Positions 16,538-25,598 are shown, counted from the stretch's first letter. The stretch: 64,000 bases of DNA from an uncultured Lachnospiraceae bacterium (GCA_910579735.1 CAJTUZ010000004.1:124647-188646), one strand, 5' to 3'. A program made the numbers and translations. The notes: generated by a model from the letters alone, not told the origin.

Positions 16538-18758
16538 TCATCTGCTGCAGTTTTTCTTTGTGCCTGATCAGATATAGATATGCAATGCCCGCAAGCGTAA
16601 GCGCCGATATGATATCCGCTGCTATAAAACCGGCGACCGGACCAAATCTGACATAGATGGTATGCTCTTTCCCGTCCCCGGGCAGTATGATCCTGATGCG
16701 CTGCTGGGCCCCTTCCACAATCTCCAGTCTCTGCCTGTTCTCGTCATAAGCACGGTAACCCGAATAGTTCAGGATCGGCAGTTCCAGATAAGTTCCGGCC
16801 TCGTCGCATACATAGGTCGTCTTCGTCTTCGTTCCTTCTTTCTGATAATCCAGTATGGTCACATGATTCAGATCGGAAACAATGACGCTTGTCGTCAGTT
16901 TTTCGTCGTCTACGCCGTTTAACCGCCATTCATGCGGATAAAAAATACCGATATTGGCGGCCATTTTGCTGTCATGTCCTTTGGAGGCTGTTGCCGTCAC
17001 GTCGTCATACGGCATATGGATATTGTCAGTAGGCACCGTCTGCAGCGTCAGCAGATTGAGACCGATCAAAAGCGCAAAGATCAGATTTCTGTACGGTTTT
17101 AAAATCTCAGACTTTGGCAGCCACAGTGCGCCGACAAACAGAAGGCAGGTACAGGCAGGCCCCAGAAAACGCCATGGGAACTGCAGCATTGTCATTATGG
17201 AATTTAGAAAACCATTTCTGCTCATTTCCAGACTCGGAAAATATCCCGTCGTCATATAGACCAGAATACAGCCAAGTACTAACAGAAAGATCAAATACGA
17301 ATCAAGTCCGGTCTTTTTCTCCTTCTTATCGCAGATCAGATAAATAATGCCGATGCCGAGACAGCCAAGCAGCGGCAGGCCCAGTGAAAAATACTGTTTA
17401 TTATACAGACTGATTGTCTGCGCCATATTGGAGGGATTGATGGACTGCTCAAAATAACCGCTCCAGCGCAGTACATCGGTTCCCAGATCCTCTTTAAAAT
17501 AATAATACAGGAAAGGCACCAGAAACCAAAGATTCAGCAATATCGTCATTCCGGCTGCTTTCCCGATTTCTATATAGCGCCTGTCTTTCCATACATTCAC
17601 CGCAAACACCACGCAGGCAATCACGCAGAAGCCCATGACAAAAGTAACGCTCAGGATATGGCTCTGTAAAATACCGCTGAAACCGATCACCAGAAACGGC
17701 CATTTTTTCCTGTCGCCAAGCATGACATGATAAACGCCTGCCACAACGAGCGGCCAGAATGTAAGCGCCAGCGTTTCTCCCAGATCGCCGCGGGAGAAAA
17801 TATTTGTAAACCGGTACGGCATAAGCGTATATAATACGACCGCCAGGATCACCGTCCTGCGCGATTTTGACAACGATTTAAAAGCATAATAAGCGCAGAC
17901 TGCCGAACCGAGATTGGCAAGAAACACTACCGTTTTATAAGATAAACCGATAGAAACCCTGCAGATCCGAAGGAAAGCGCCTACATACAGAAAAAGGTAC
18001 GGATACATCGCATTCAGATAACCGTTGCCTTTCAGCGCATCCGGCAGGATATTGACCGGAATCTGCCCATCCAGAATACCGTCTTTAAGTCCTTCCATCC
18101 TCGCCAGGTGATAGCACAGATCATCTCCATCATATAAATAAGTGGAAAACATCGGCGACATGGCAAGCAGGGTGACCCCCAGTATAATGCAGGCATCCGT
18201 CAGTTTTTCCCGCGAAAGCGGCGCCTCCAGATGCTTCTGATGCAGCATATATACCGCAAGGGCCGTCAGCAGAAACACCACGATGATAAAATAGGTATCC
18301 GTATAGAACAGCGTCTTTGGCGTCAGGGAAACCTTTTTGATAATAAAGGAATCCTCACCTCCGTAATTAAAGCGGACTGCCAGTTCTTTGGCATCCTTTG
18401 CCAATGTAAAATCCTTTGTAAAGTGCGTCTGTTCACTATCCAGTGTCCAGCCGGCCACTTTGGCCCCCTGCTCCCACAGTTCTATCACATTATTGCTGCC
18501 GTCAGTCTCATAATCAAAATCAATCGTATAAGTTCCTTTATTCATGACAAGCGCAGGTGTTCCGGCCACGGTACCGGTTCTTGAGACCGACTCTCTGATC
18601 ACAAGTGCAAGCTCCGGATTGAAAACGCCTACCGAATATTGTAATTCGGAACCGACATAAACAAGCGGATTGTCGCCCTCATTTCCAAGCCACAAAAAAA
18701 AGACGATACAGCATACGCTGATTGCATAGATCACTTTTGTTTTCATTGACATTTTCAT
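16518..18758 (-). CDS. large membrane protein of the PTPS-related/GT-C type
   Basis: 746 residues. There is one N-terminal membrane segment (about 8-25), an extracytoplasmic beta-rich region (about 30-150), then about ten membrane segments and a C-terminal extracytoplasmic domain ending in one more segment. After the second segment comes LYDGDDLCYHLARMEGL, then GQIPVNIL and NGYLNAMYPYLFLY. This pattern is that of the bacterial 6-pyruvoyl-tetrahydropterin-synthase-related membrane family, which is GT-C-like and not a pterin enzyme. Its ATG overlaps the stop of the GT2 gene by 4 bp, so the two are translationally coupled. Its 3' end overlaps pseG by 20 bp tail to tail. A role in glycan transfer is inferred. 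Confidence 0.75.
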   Translation of the reverse strand: MKMSMKTKVIYAISVCCIVFFLWLGNEGDNPLVYVGSELQYSVGVFNPELALVIRESVSRTGTVAGTPALVMNKGTYTIDFDYETDGSNNVIELWEQGAKVAGWTLDSEQTHFTKDFTLAKDAKELAVRFNYGGEDSFIIKKVSLTPKTLFYTDTYFIIVVFLLTALAVYMLHQKHLEAPLSREKLTDACIILGVTLLAMSPMFSTYLYDGDDLCYHLARMEGLKDGILDGQIPVNILPDALKGNGYLNAMYPYLFLYVGAFLRICRVSIGLSYKTVVFLANLGSAVCAYYAFKSLSKSRRTVILAVVLYTLMPYRFTNIFSRGDLGETLALTFWPLVVAGVYHVMLGDRKKWPFLVIGFSGILQSHILSVTFVMGFCVIACVVFAVNVWKDRRYIEIGKAAGMTILLNLWFLVPFLYYYFKEDLGTDVLRWSGYFEQSINPSNMAQTISLYNKQYFSLGLPLLGCLGIGIIYLICDKKEKKTGLDSYLIFLLVLGCILVYMTTGYFPSLEMSRNGFLNSIMTMLQFPWRFLGPACTCLLFVGALWLPKSEILKPYRNLIFALLIGLNLLTLQTVPTDNIHMPYDDVTATASKGHDSKMAANIGIFYPHEWRLNGVDDEKLTTSVIVSDLNHVTILDYQKEGTKTKTTYVCDEAGTYLELPILNYSGYRAYDENRQRLEIVEGAQQRIRIILPGDGKEHTIYVRFGPVAGFIAADIISALTLAGIAYLYLIRHKEKLQQMIKALCK

Positions 18759-19801
18759 GCGGCGCCATCCGCCTCCTGTTTTCTTTTCTTTCTGAAATTC
18801 CGATATGCCCAGAGCAGTTTATAATATAAAATAAACAAGAAAGTAGAACGCATCTGCATTCTGACCAGTTTCTTTTCTTCCTCATGAACTCTTTGACAAT
18901 AATAAGGGTTCTTCTCAAAACCGGGAAACGTCTGCTTCATTTCGCTGCCGAGTCTTTTCACAAAACCGTATTTTACCGGCCTGACCCCCTGCATATAGGT
19001 AAAAAGGGTATTGACATAAAATAAAACGGCAAAGCTAAATTCCAGTTCTGTTCTGTATTTTTCCAGATATTGATACTGCTTTGCTTCCTGCAGCATGATC
19101 CGTCCCGCTTCCATACGATCCTCACAGCGTCTCTGCGTAATCGTATGCACGGTCGATACTGCATGCTGATAATAATAATAAAGCGGTTCTTCAATATATT
19201 CAAAGTGCTTCGCCCGCAGCATCCAGGAATTACCGAGCGCATTGTCCTCATAGAAAATGCCTTCGGGGAACCTGCCGGGATGATCGATCACGATTTCCCT
19301 GCGGTATACTTTTACAACCAGACTGCCGCCATCCAGTATGAGCGATTTATATTTTTCTTCGTCTAAGATACCGGTCTGTTCTTTTTTATTGTTATGCACG
19401 ATCTGACCGATCTCCATACTATGCTTATCCGTCAGGTGATAATCGCAGCCGACCATATCCGCTCCCGTTTCTTCTCCCCTGCGGATCAGTCTTTCATAGA
19501 AATCCGGTGTGATCCAGTCGTCGCTGTCGATAAAGCCGATCCACTCTCCCACGGCACGATCCATTCCGATATTTTTGGCGCCGCCCTGTTTCCGGTTCAC
19601 TTCCGAGTGAACCGCATGAAATTTCTCAGGATACTTCCGTGCATAATCCGCCAGGATTTCCATGGAAGAATCCGTAGAGCAGTCATCCACCGCAATGATC
19701 TCATAATCTTTGATCGTCTGATGCACCAACGATTCCAGACAGTATTGCAGCTTACCATCCGACGCCATATTATAAACCGGAACAATAATCGATAATTTCA
19801 T
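18755..19801 (-). CDS. family 2 glycosyltransferase
   Basis: 348 residues. A GT-A fold domain begins at residue 1 with SIIVPVYNM, then AVDDCSTDSS, NRKQGGAKNIGM and the DxD-type metal site FIDSDDWITP near residue 95. No signal peptide or clear membrane segment. It probably adds one sugar to a lipid-linked intermediate in the cytoplasm. It lies between pseC (19 bp) and the PTPS-like membrane protein (4-bp overlap) in the pseB-pseC operon. Donor and acceptor are unknown. Confidence 0.85.
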   Translation of the reverse strand: MKLSIIVPVYNMASDGKLQYCLESLVHQTIKDYEIIAVDDCSTDSSMEILADYARKYPEKFHAVHSEVNRKQGGAKNIGMDRAVGEWIGFIDSDDWITPDFYERLIRRGEETGADMVGCDYHLTDKHSMEIGQIVHNNKKEQTGILDEEKYKSLILDGGSLVVKVYRREIVIDHPGRFPEGIFYEDNALGNSWMLRAKHFEYIEEPLYYYYQHAVSTVHTITQRRCEDRMEAGRIMLQEAKQYQYLEKYRTELEFSFAVLFYVNTLFTYMQGVRPVKYGFVKRLGSEMKQTFPGFEKNPYYCQRVHEEEKKLVRMQMRSTFLFILYYKLLWAYRNFRKKRKQEADGAA

Positions 19802-19820
19802 AATCTGTCAACCATACCTT

Positions 19821-21017
19821 TTATCTGACCGCATAATACCGCACGATCTTTTCAACCGCTTTTATCACGCTTTCCACATCTTCATCCGTCATACCGTAAT
19901 AAAGGGGCAGCGTGAGCATTTCTTCATACAATTTCTCCGCATTCGGGCAGATGCCTCTTTGATAACCCAGTTTTTCATAATATGGGAAATAATACGTCGG
20001 AATATAATGTACGTTACAGCAGACATTTTCCGCTCCCATCGCCTCAAAGAAACGCTTTCTGTCTATGTTCAGTTTTTCCGGCTTTATGCGCAGAATATAT
20101 AAATGCCTCGTGGTATCCGATTCCGGGATCTCCTTCTGTACGAAAAGTTCGGGCAGTCTGGAAAAAGCCTCATCATACCGGGCAACTATTTCCTTTCTCC
20201 GCTTACTGAATTTCTCCAGCTTGTCAAGCTGACTGATGATCAATGCCGCCTGCATATCCGTGATACGATAATTATATCCAAGCGCAATCTGCTCATAATA
20301 CCATGCTCCATCCGCCGGATGTTCCAAAAGACTTTCCTCTCTCGTAATACCGTGTGTACGGTACAACAAAAGTTTCTGATAATATTCCTCGCTGTTTGTC
20401 AACACTGCGCCGCCTTCGCCGCCCGTTACTGTTTTGACCGGGTGAAAACTAAACGTCGTCATATCCGCAATGGAGCCGTTGGCCCTTCCTTGATACTTCG
20501 TGCCGATCACATGCGCGCCATCCTCGATCAAAACCAGATTCTTTTCTCTGCACAATTTTAACAGCGGATCAAACTCCACGGACTGTCCGGTAAAATCGAC
20601 CGCTACTACAGCCCGGCTTTTTGACGTTACACACGCTTCCACGCAAGCCGGATCAATATTATAAGTCTCCGGATCGATGTCTGCAAAAACCGGCCTTGCA
20701 CCGCAGTACAGTGCACAGTTTGCTGAAGCTGCAAACGTGATCGGCGTCGTAATGACTTCATCTTCCCCGCCGATGCCTGCCGCCAGACAGGCAATATGGA
20801 GCGCCGCCGTACCGTTGCTGCAGGCTACCGCATATTTCGCCCCGGTCAGTTCACACAGTTTCCGCTCCAGTTCGCCGATTTTCGGTCCGCATGTGAGCGC
20901 TTCGCTTCGCATAACGTCTACGACAGCCTGAATATCCGCTTCGTCAATATACTGATGTCCATAAAAAATCTTACTCTCCCTGACAGGAGTTCCGCCCTCT
21001 ATCGCCGGTTTTTCCAT
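19821..21017 (-). CDS. pseC: UDP-4-amino-4,6-dideoxy-N-acetyl-L-altrosamine transaminase (PseC)
   Basis: 398-residue DegT-family aminotransferase with PLP lysine K195 in SFHPVKTVTGGEGG, D166 in LIEDGAH and the N-terminal IFYGHQYIDEADI. The HPVKTVTGGEGG block is typical of PseC. It transfers an amino group from glutamate to C4 of the PseB product. It is located 55 bp downstream of pseB, with AAAAGGGG before its ATG. The next pathway step, N-acetylation by PseH, has no recognisable gene in the window. Confidence 0.9.
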   Translation of the reverse strand: MEKPAIEGGTPVRESKIFYGHQYIDEADIQAVVDVMRSEALTCGPKIGELERKLCELTGAKYAVACSNGTAALHIACLAAGIGGEDEVITTPITFAASANCALYCGARPVFADIDPETYNIDPACVEACVTSKSRAVVAVDFTGQSVEFDPLLKLCREKNLVLIEDGAHVIGTKYQGRANGSIADMTTFSFHPVKTVTGGEGGAVLTNSEEYYQKLLLYRTHGITREESLLEHPADGAWYYEQIALGYNYRITDMQAALIISQLDKLEKFSKRRKEIVARYDEAFSRLPELFVQKEIPESDTTRHLYILRIKPEKLNIDRKRFFEAMGAENVCCNVHYIPTYYFPYYEKLGYQRGICPNAEKLYEEMLTLPLYYGMTDEDVESVIKAVEKIVRYYAVR

Positions 21018-21072
21018 ACCAACACCCCTTTTTATATTATTCTGCAGCCTGCGAGAGAAAGGACATGCATTC

Positions 21073-22059
21073 CTACATGTCCTTTTTTAATAATTCTCTG
21101 ATATCTTCCACCGACAGCCATTCTTTGTTATTATTCGAGCTGTAGGAAAAGCCTTCTTCCACTTTCCGGCCGCTTAAATCCGGCTGCTGCCTGTTGTTCC
21201 ATGTCATCTGCGGGTATATGATAAAATGCTTATCATATTCGTAGGTTGTTGCAGAATCCTCCGTCGTTACCATGATCTCGTGCAGTTTCTCACCCGGACG
21301 GATACCGATTTCCTTTATTTTGCATCCCGGCAGCATCGCTTCTGCCAGATCCGTCACTTTGAACGAAGGAATTTTACTGATAAAAGTTTCCCCGCCTCTG
21401 GCCTCTATCAAAGCCTTGATCACAAGCTCGATCCCCTGCGTCAGGCTGATCCAGAAACGTGTCATTCTAACGTCCGTGATCGGCAGTTCCCTGCCCCCGT
21501 TTTTGATGATATTATCAAAAAGCGGAATGATCGAACCGCGGCTTCCCGCCACATTTCCGTAACGCACGATTGAGAAATTAACATCCTTGTTTCCCACATA
21601 TGCATTCGCCGCTACGAAAAGCTTGTCCGAAACCAGCTTCGTGCCGCCGTATAAGTTGACCGGATTGACCGCTTTATCCGTCGATAACGCTACTACTTTA
21701 CGCACGCCGCAGTCGAGCGCCGCATCTATTACATTCATCGCTCCGTGAATATTGGTCTTAATCGCCTCGTTCGGGTTGTACTCACAGGCAGGCACCTGCT
21801 TCAGCGCTGCCGCATGGATAATATAATCAACACCATCGCAGGCTCTCTTCAATCGCTCTAAATCTCTTACATCCCCGATAAAAAACCGGAGTTTTTCTGC
21901 ATACTCTTTGAACTCTTCCGCCATCGTCCACTGCTTGAACTCATCTCTGGAATAAATGATGATCTTCTTAGGCTGATAATGTGTCAAAACATATTTTGTA
22001 AAACTCCTGCCAAAGGAACCTGTCCCTCCGGTGATTAAGATTGTCTTATCCGTTAACAT
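21073..22059 (-). CDS. pseB: UDP-N-acetylglucosamine 4,6-dehydratase, inverting (PseB)
   Basis: 328 residues, an extended SDR. NAD-binding GGTGSFG (11-17), active-site region LSTDKAVNPVNLYGGTK, and KIPSFKVTDLAEAM are typical of PseB/FlaA1. It converts UDP-GlcNAc to UDP-4-keto-6-deoxy-L-AltNAc, the first step to pseudaminic acid. It is first in a four-gene leftward operon (pseB, pseC, GT2, membrane protein). The start has GGAGGG and a good promoter at 22096-22124. It is shorter than the membrane-bound FlaA1/PglF type, so it is cytoplasmic. Confidence 0.9.
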   Translation of the reverse strand: MLTDKTILITGGTGSFGRSFTKYVLTHYQPKKIIIYSRDEFKQWTMAEEFKEYAEKLRFFIGDVRDLERLKRACDGVDYIIHAAALKQVPACEYNPNEAIKTNIHGAMNVIDAALDCGVRKVVALSTDKAVNPVNLYGGTKLVSDKLFVAANAYVGNKDVNFSIVRYGNVAGSRGSIIPLFDNIIKNGGRELPITDVRMTRFWISLTQGIELVIKALIEARGGETFISKIPSFKVTDLAEAMLPGCKIKEIGIRPGEKLHEIMVTTEDSATTYEYDKHFIIYPQMTWNNRQQPDLSGRKVEEGFSYSSNNNKEWLSVEDIRELLKKDM

Positions 22060-22095
22060 GAAAAACCCTCCATAATTGTTGTCTACACGCTTTTT

Positions 22096-22124
22096 AGTAT
22101 AGCATAGGTCATTTCCGTTGGCAA
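22096..22124 (-). promoter_or_regulatory. pseB operon promoter
   Basis: On the minus strand TTGCCA (22119-22124), a 17-bp spacer and TATACT (22096-22101), about 37 bp before the pseB ATG. Good match to the vegetative consensus. It separates the pse operon from the agr genes, so pseB does not depend on read-through from agrDB. Confidence 0.65.
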
Positions 22125-22182
22125 TATACGGAAAATGAAGAATAGAATCCGGCGTGGTACAATTCGGAGACCCTGCACGGCC

Positions 22183-22764
22183 TTATGATTCATCATGTTT
22201 CAACAGATGAAGCGCCGCCATGATAAACAATATCGCATGAACTGCCAGGATCGTCAGGGCGCAGACCGGCTGTCCCAAATACTGTAAAACAAATGCCGCC
22301 GCCAGCTCCGCACTATATACGATCTTTACTTTCCGCTTAAAATGTATTCTTTCGTTTTCCGAAATGGGCCTGTTCTTATGCGGGATCGGCGAATGCCGGC
22401 ATATAAACGGCATCATGATCACTTCCGCTGCAAACGGTGTCCAGGCGGCAGACTGCAGTCCGTTGACATACTGTACGGCAACGATCACCGCAATAAGCAT
22501 ACCGGCCGACATACCAAAGCATCCGAGGTTTGTCCTGGCATGATAACCGCCCGCGCATCCCCGCAGCCATAAGTAGGCCGCTGTAAAAACAATCACGATA
22601 TCATAGGCGCGGAACAACACTGCGATCAATATGGAAACCGTAATATTGATCCCGAATTCTATCATGATCTGATATCCGTACCGGTAAATATTCCGGTCTT
22701 CCTCCTTCAGCGTGCCTTTCTCAATCTGGCTGTCCACCATTTTCCTTACAGTCTGTTCAAACAT
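22183..22764 (-). CDS. agrB: AgrB-like autoinducer peptide processing protease
   Basis: 193 residues, close to the usual AgrB length. The catalytic pair is visible: H75 in CAGGYHAR and C82 in LGCFG (Staphylococcus aureus H77 and C84). About five to six hydrophobic segments place it in the membrane, where it cleaves AgrD and closes the thiolactone ring. It lies 5 bp after agrD. The C-terminal HLLKHDES is cytoplasmic. The family match is strong, although the peptide made here is unlike staphylococcal ones. Confidence 0.92.
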   Translation of the reverse strand: MFEQTVRKMVDSQIEKGTLKEEDRNIYRYGYQIMIEFGINITVSILIAVLFRAYDIVIVFTAAYLWLRGCAGGYHARTNLGCFGMSAGMLIAVIVAVQYVNGLQSAAWTPFAAEVIMMPFICRHSPIPHKNRPISENERIHFKRKVKIVYSAELAAAFVLQYLGQPVCALTILAVHAILFIMAALHLLKHDES

Positions 22765-22769
22765 AATCG

Positions 22770-22931
22770 TTATTTAAACTTCCTGTACTTGTCCGCCTCG
22801 GCGGGAAGTTCCGGCTGATGCGTATACCAGAAGCACAATAACTGGGAATTAAAGATAACAAAAAATAGCGCCAGACAGTTCAAAAGTCCCCATACATTCT
22901 TCTTTTTCAGTAGTTTCGCTGCTTTTCTCAT
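22770..22931 (-). CDS. agrD: AgrD-like cyclic lactone autoinducer precursor
   Basis: 53 residues. It has a basic amphipathic start (MRKAAKLLKKK), a hydrophobic middle and a C-terminal part with Cys33 followed by FWYTH, then QPELPAE (39-45) and a charged tail. Cys followed a few residues later by QPE(V/L)P.E is the usual pattern of clostridial cyclic lactone autoinducers. The ring is probably formed on Cys33, but the exact N- and C-terminal cuts cannot be read. AAGGAG lies nine bases before the ATG; agrB follows immediately. It is probably secreted and sensed by the AgrC encoded upstream. Confidence 0.88.
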   Translation of the reverse strand: MRKAAKLLKKKNVWGLLNCLALFFVIFNSQLLCFWYTHQPELPAEADKYRKFK

Positions 22932-22998
22932 GACAGATTTCTCCTTTTCTCATTACCCTGCAGGATAATGCGCTGCTACAATCTTTGGTTACTCTGTC

Positions 22999-23029
22999 AT
23001 TGTACATGATTTATTTTGAAAAATGTCAA
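22999..23029 (-). promoter_or_regulatory. agrDB promoter
   Basis: On the minus strand TTGACA (23024-23029), a 19-bp spacer and TACAAT (22999-23004), about 70 bp before agrD. The perfect -35 with an over-long spacer is the arrangement often seen at promoters needing an activator, which would fit control by the AgrA-type regulator. No convincing pair of LytTR sites was found nearby. Confidence 0.55.
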
Positions 23030-23105
23030 AGCAGGCAAAAATAACCGTTTTTTTGGCATAAACAGCGTGTGACCTAATGGAAAATCATAAAATCACCGGA
23101 CTCGA

Positions 23106-24428
23106 TCATGCAGCCGGTATCACTACCACGGACATAAACTTTCCATCCTGATAAGTATACCGGACCCGTCCGCCGTATTTTGCCGCTGCATCATCGGCAT
23201 TGCGCATGCCGAAGCCGTGCCTTACCGTATCCTCTTTACTTGTAAACAGACGATCACCCTCGCTCCTGATCTCCCCGGTATAATTATTCACTATCTTGAT
23301 CGTGGAAAAATGTCCTCCATTGTTCATAAACAAATAGACTGCCACACTCCCCTGTGCACACTTCCCGGCAGCCTCTATGGCATTGTCTAACAGATTGCTC
23401 ATCAAAATGATCAGATCAGCGTCCGTCACCCGGTCAATGGTAAAATCCGGTTCTACAAGGATCTTCACGCCAATATTTTTTCTCTCCGCCTCTTTTTTCT
23501 TTTCGTTCAGAATCGTGTTCAGCAAATGGTTGGCGCAGTATACCGCCGACATCGTATCCGAAACCTCGATCTGCAGTTTGGACAATATCTGCAGGATTTC
23601 CTCATTTTGTCCCTCCGACGCCATTTCTCCGATCACCTTCATATAATGTCTGACGTCGTGCCAAAAAGCCGCATGTTCTTCATTCACCTGTTCAATTTCC
23701 CTGTAATGCTTTTCTTCCATTTCCATCCGCAGAATCACAAGTTCCTGCTGCTGTAACTGCCAAATGGAACGGGCGTATCTGTTAAAAACATAAAAAACGA
23801 TCACACTGCCCAACAACGCCAAAACACAACTGAAAAGCAACAATAGCTGCGTGGTTTTCGCCGAAGAAAAATCAACATTTAAACGCGCTATGGAAATCAT
23901 GATCCCGATCAGCGCTATCGACAGAACAGAATATAAGAGCGTGATCTTAAAATCGATCCTGTCGTCTCCGGCATCTTTGGAAATCTTTTTGGCAATATTA
24001 AACAAAATAAGCGTAAACAATTTTACCCCGATCACCAGGGCAGTAAATTTTACTATGTCGCTTTCTATCTTACTCATTGCGAAATCTGTCTGTAAAGACA
24101 TCATCACGACAAATAGAAAATCACCGCCGGCCATTATGATCATCGCGGTTATATAATATAGAAATTTTTTGAATAATTTTCCCTGGAAAAATATAAGAAT
24201 GACAGCAAGATAGTTCATAAACATCGATATGATATTAACTGTCGCATTATTGAACGTATTGATCCCATATACCCCGGCAGCTATTGCGGGTATCAGCGCA
24301 GCCTGCGTATATCTGCCAGCGAAACGGCACCTCAATCCGAAGAAAGTTGAAAAGAAATCAAAAACCAGATAAACTTCCAGAACGCATATCAAAAACTGTA
24401 CTGACTCAAATATAAAACCCATAATCAT
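23106..24428 (-). CDS. agrC: AgrC-like sensor histidine kinase, GHKL type
   Basis: 440 residues. About six to seven N-terminal membrane segments (residues 5-215) form the peptide sensor, then a coiled linker (about 220-245), the phosphoacceptor region FWHDVRHYM and a GHKL ATPase domain with NLLDNAIEAA and HGFGMRNADDAAAKYGG. This is the agr receptor layout. Its start overlaps the end of agrA by 4 bp (ATGA), so kinase and regulator are coupled. Here agrA precedes agrC, and agrD-agrB follow from a separate promoter 174 bp downstream. Confidence 0.9.
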   Translation of the reverse strand: MIMGFIFESVQFLICVLEVYLVFDFFSTFFGLRCRFAGRYTQAALIPAIAAGVYGINTFNNATVNIISMFMNYLAVILIFFQGKLFKKFLYYITAMIIMAGGDFLFVVMMSLQTDFAMSKIESDIVKFTALVIGVKLFTLILFNIAKKISKDAGDDRIDFKITLLYSVLSIALIGIMISIARLNVDFSSAKTTQLLLLFSCVLALLGSVIVFYVFNRYARSIWQLQQQELVILRMEMEEKHYREIEQVNEEHAAFWHDVRHYMKVIGEMASEGQNEEILQILSKLQIEVSDTMSAVYCANHLLNTILNEKKKEAERKNIGVKILVEPDFTIDRVTDADLIILMSNLLDNAIEAAGKCAQGSVAVYLFMNNGGHFSTIKIVNNYTGEIRSEGDRLFTSKEDTVRHGFGMRNADDAAAKYGGRVRYTYQDGKFMSVVVIPAA

Positions 24429-25183
24429 TTCCCTGCATATTTTGCTGCCAGATATCCGGCAAATGCCTGATTAAAATCCTTAATTTTGGACTTGGAACAC
24501 TTAAGTTTCTCGCCGTTTACAAGCTGCAGCACGGTATCGTTCATAGAAATGATATAGAACATATTGACAAGATAACTGCTGTGTGGTCTTGTAAATCCAC
24601 ATGATTCATTGAGGATATCCCTGATTTCCTCCAGTTTCATACTGCATTTTAAAGCGGAAATCTTATATTGTTCCAGCAGATCCTGCGTAATATGTACCAG
24701 TGAACAATTTCTGCCTTTTGCAATATACAGGATCGATCGCGGATATACCATGATTTTTTCTTTGGACGAAAGTTTACACAAAATACCCGGCAGTTCTTTC
24801 CTCCGTCTGACCTCGCTCATGATCTCCCGCAGTTCGGCTGCCATAACATGACCGGTAATCTCCTTTTCCAAATATCGGTAGGGATTCACTTTATAGGAAT
24901 CGGAAAACGGCTGTACGCTCCCCGAGCAGAATACAAGCAGAAAATTGCTGTCGATTTCCCGCAGTTTCACAGCGGTTTCATAACCGTTCATCTTTCCTTT
25001 CCCCAGCTGCATGTCTATAATGACAAGATCATAAGCTATCCAGTCAGAAATGCAAAGCTGTTCGCCGGAAGAAAAACTGTAAACTCTCATGTCATTTTTA
25101 TCCACAACATGAACGGTTTCTATCATTTTCTTTAAATAAGTGACATCATCACTGTTGTCTTCACAAATCGCTATTTTATACAT
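24425..25183 (-). CDS. agrA: AgrA-like LytTR response regulator
   Basis: 252 residues. Receiver domain with acidic pair E8-D9, phosphoacceptor D57 in VIIDMQLG and conserved K107 in PYRYLEK. The C-terminal LytTR DNA-binding domain (about 140-245) contains IAKGRNCSLVHI and FTRPHSSYLVN. It would be phosphorylated by the overlapping AgrC and bind DNA as a LytTR factor. AGGGAA precedes the ATG. Targets are unknown; agrDB itself is the obvious candidate, and the neighbouring glycan operon is possible. Confidence 0.9.
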   Translation of the reverse strand: MYKIAICEDNSDDVTYLKKMIETVHVVDKNDMRVYSFSSGEQLCISDWIAYDLVIIDMQLGKGKMNGYETAVKLREIDSNFLLVFCSGSVQPFSDSYKVNPYRYLEKEITGHVMAAELREIMSEVRRRKELPGILCKLSSKEKIMVYPRSILYIAKGRNCSLVHITQDLLEQYKISALKCSMKLEEIRDILNESCGFTRPHSSYLVNMFYIISMNDTVLQLVNGEKLKCSKSKIKDFNQAFAGYLAAKYAGK

Positions 25184-25223
25184 ATATTTTCCCTGGTATG
25201 CTGATCCGTTTTACCGCCGTTAA

Positions 25224-25556
25224 TTACTTTTTCTTATGACTGTATTTCAGCATGACATCCAATACGTCATAAATCCGGTCCTGTTCCTCTTTAGGCAGAA
25301 TGCCGATCTTCTTAATATATTCGGACATCCGTATCTCATAGCCTCTGTTCAGAACCCCTTCCAAAATCTCGTCCGAAGTTGTATCCAAAGCATTTGTAAT
25401 GTGTACGAAGGTTTCCAGCTTCGGCATCTTCTCTCCACGTTCAATCATACCTATATAGGAATTGGACAAATCCACCTTCTCTGCTAACGTTGCCTGTTTC
25501 CAGGATTTCGCCAGTCTTTTCTTCCTAATGTTCTCACCGATACTCCGCCAATCCAT
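25224..25556 (-). CDS. XRE-family transcriptional regulator
   Basis: 110 residues. The N-terminal HTH (about residues 5-60) reads IGENIRKKRLAKSWKQATLAEK, then SNSYIGMIERGEKMP, the standard Cro/CI helix-turn-helix. The C-terminal half is short and helical. It lies 40 bp upstream of agrA on the same strand, so it may be co-transcribed with agrA-agrC and may tune the quorum-sensing locus. An operator-like palindrome overlaps its own presumed promoter. Confidence 0.87.
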   Translation of the reverse strand: MDWRSIGENIRKKRLAKSWKQATLAEKVDLSNSYIGMIERGEKMPKLETFVHITNALDTTSDEILEGVLNRGYEIRMSEYIKKIGILPKEEQDRIYDVLDVMLKYSHKKK

Positions 25557-25579
25557 TTAGAACACCTTCCAGTTATTAT

Positions 25580-25598
25580 GATATACAAATAGTATATC
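25580..25598. promoter_or_regulatory. operator-like inverted repeat over the XRE promoter
   Basis: GATATAC (25580-25586) and GTATATC (25592-25598) flank 5 bp. On the minus strand the repeat contains TATACT, a plausible -10 box for the XRE gene. Wider flanking arms CTTCCAG (25566-25572) and CTGGAAG (25629-25635) enclose it. Autorepression by the XRE protein is likely but inferred. Confidence 0.45.

Noticed and set aside
22932..23105. LytTR binding-site pair upstream of agrD
   Set aside because: AACGGTTAT near 23045 is a weak single match to the LytTR consensus; no second copy at proper spacing.
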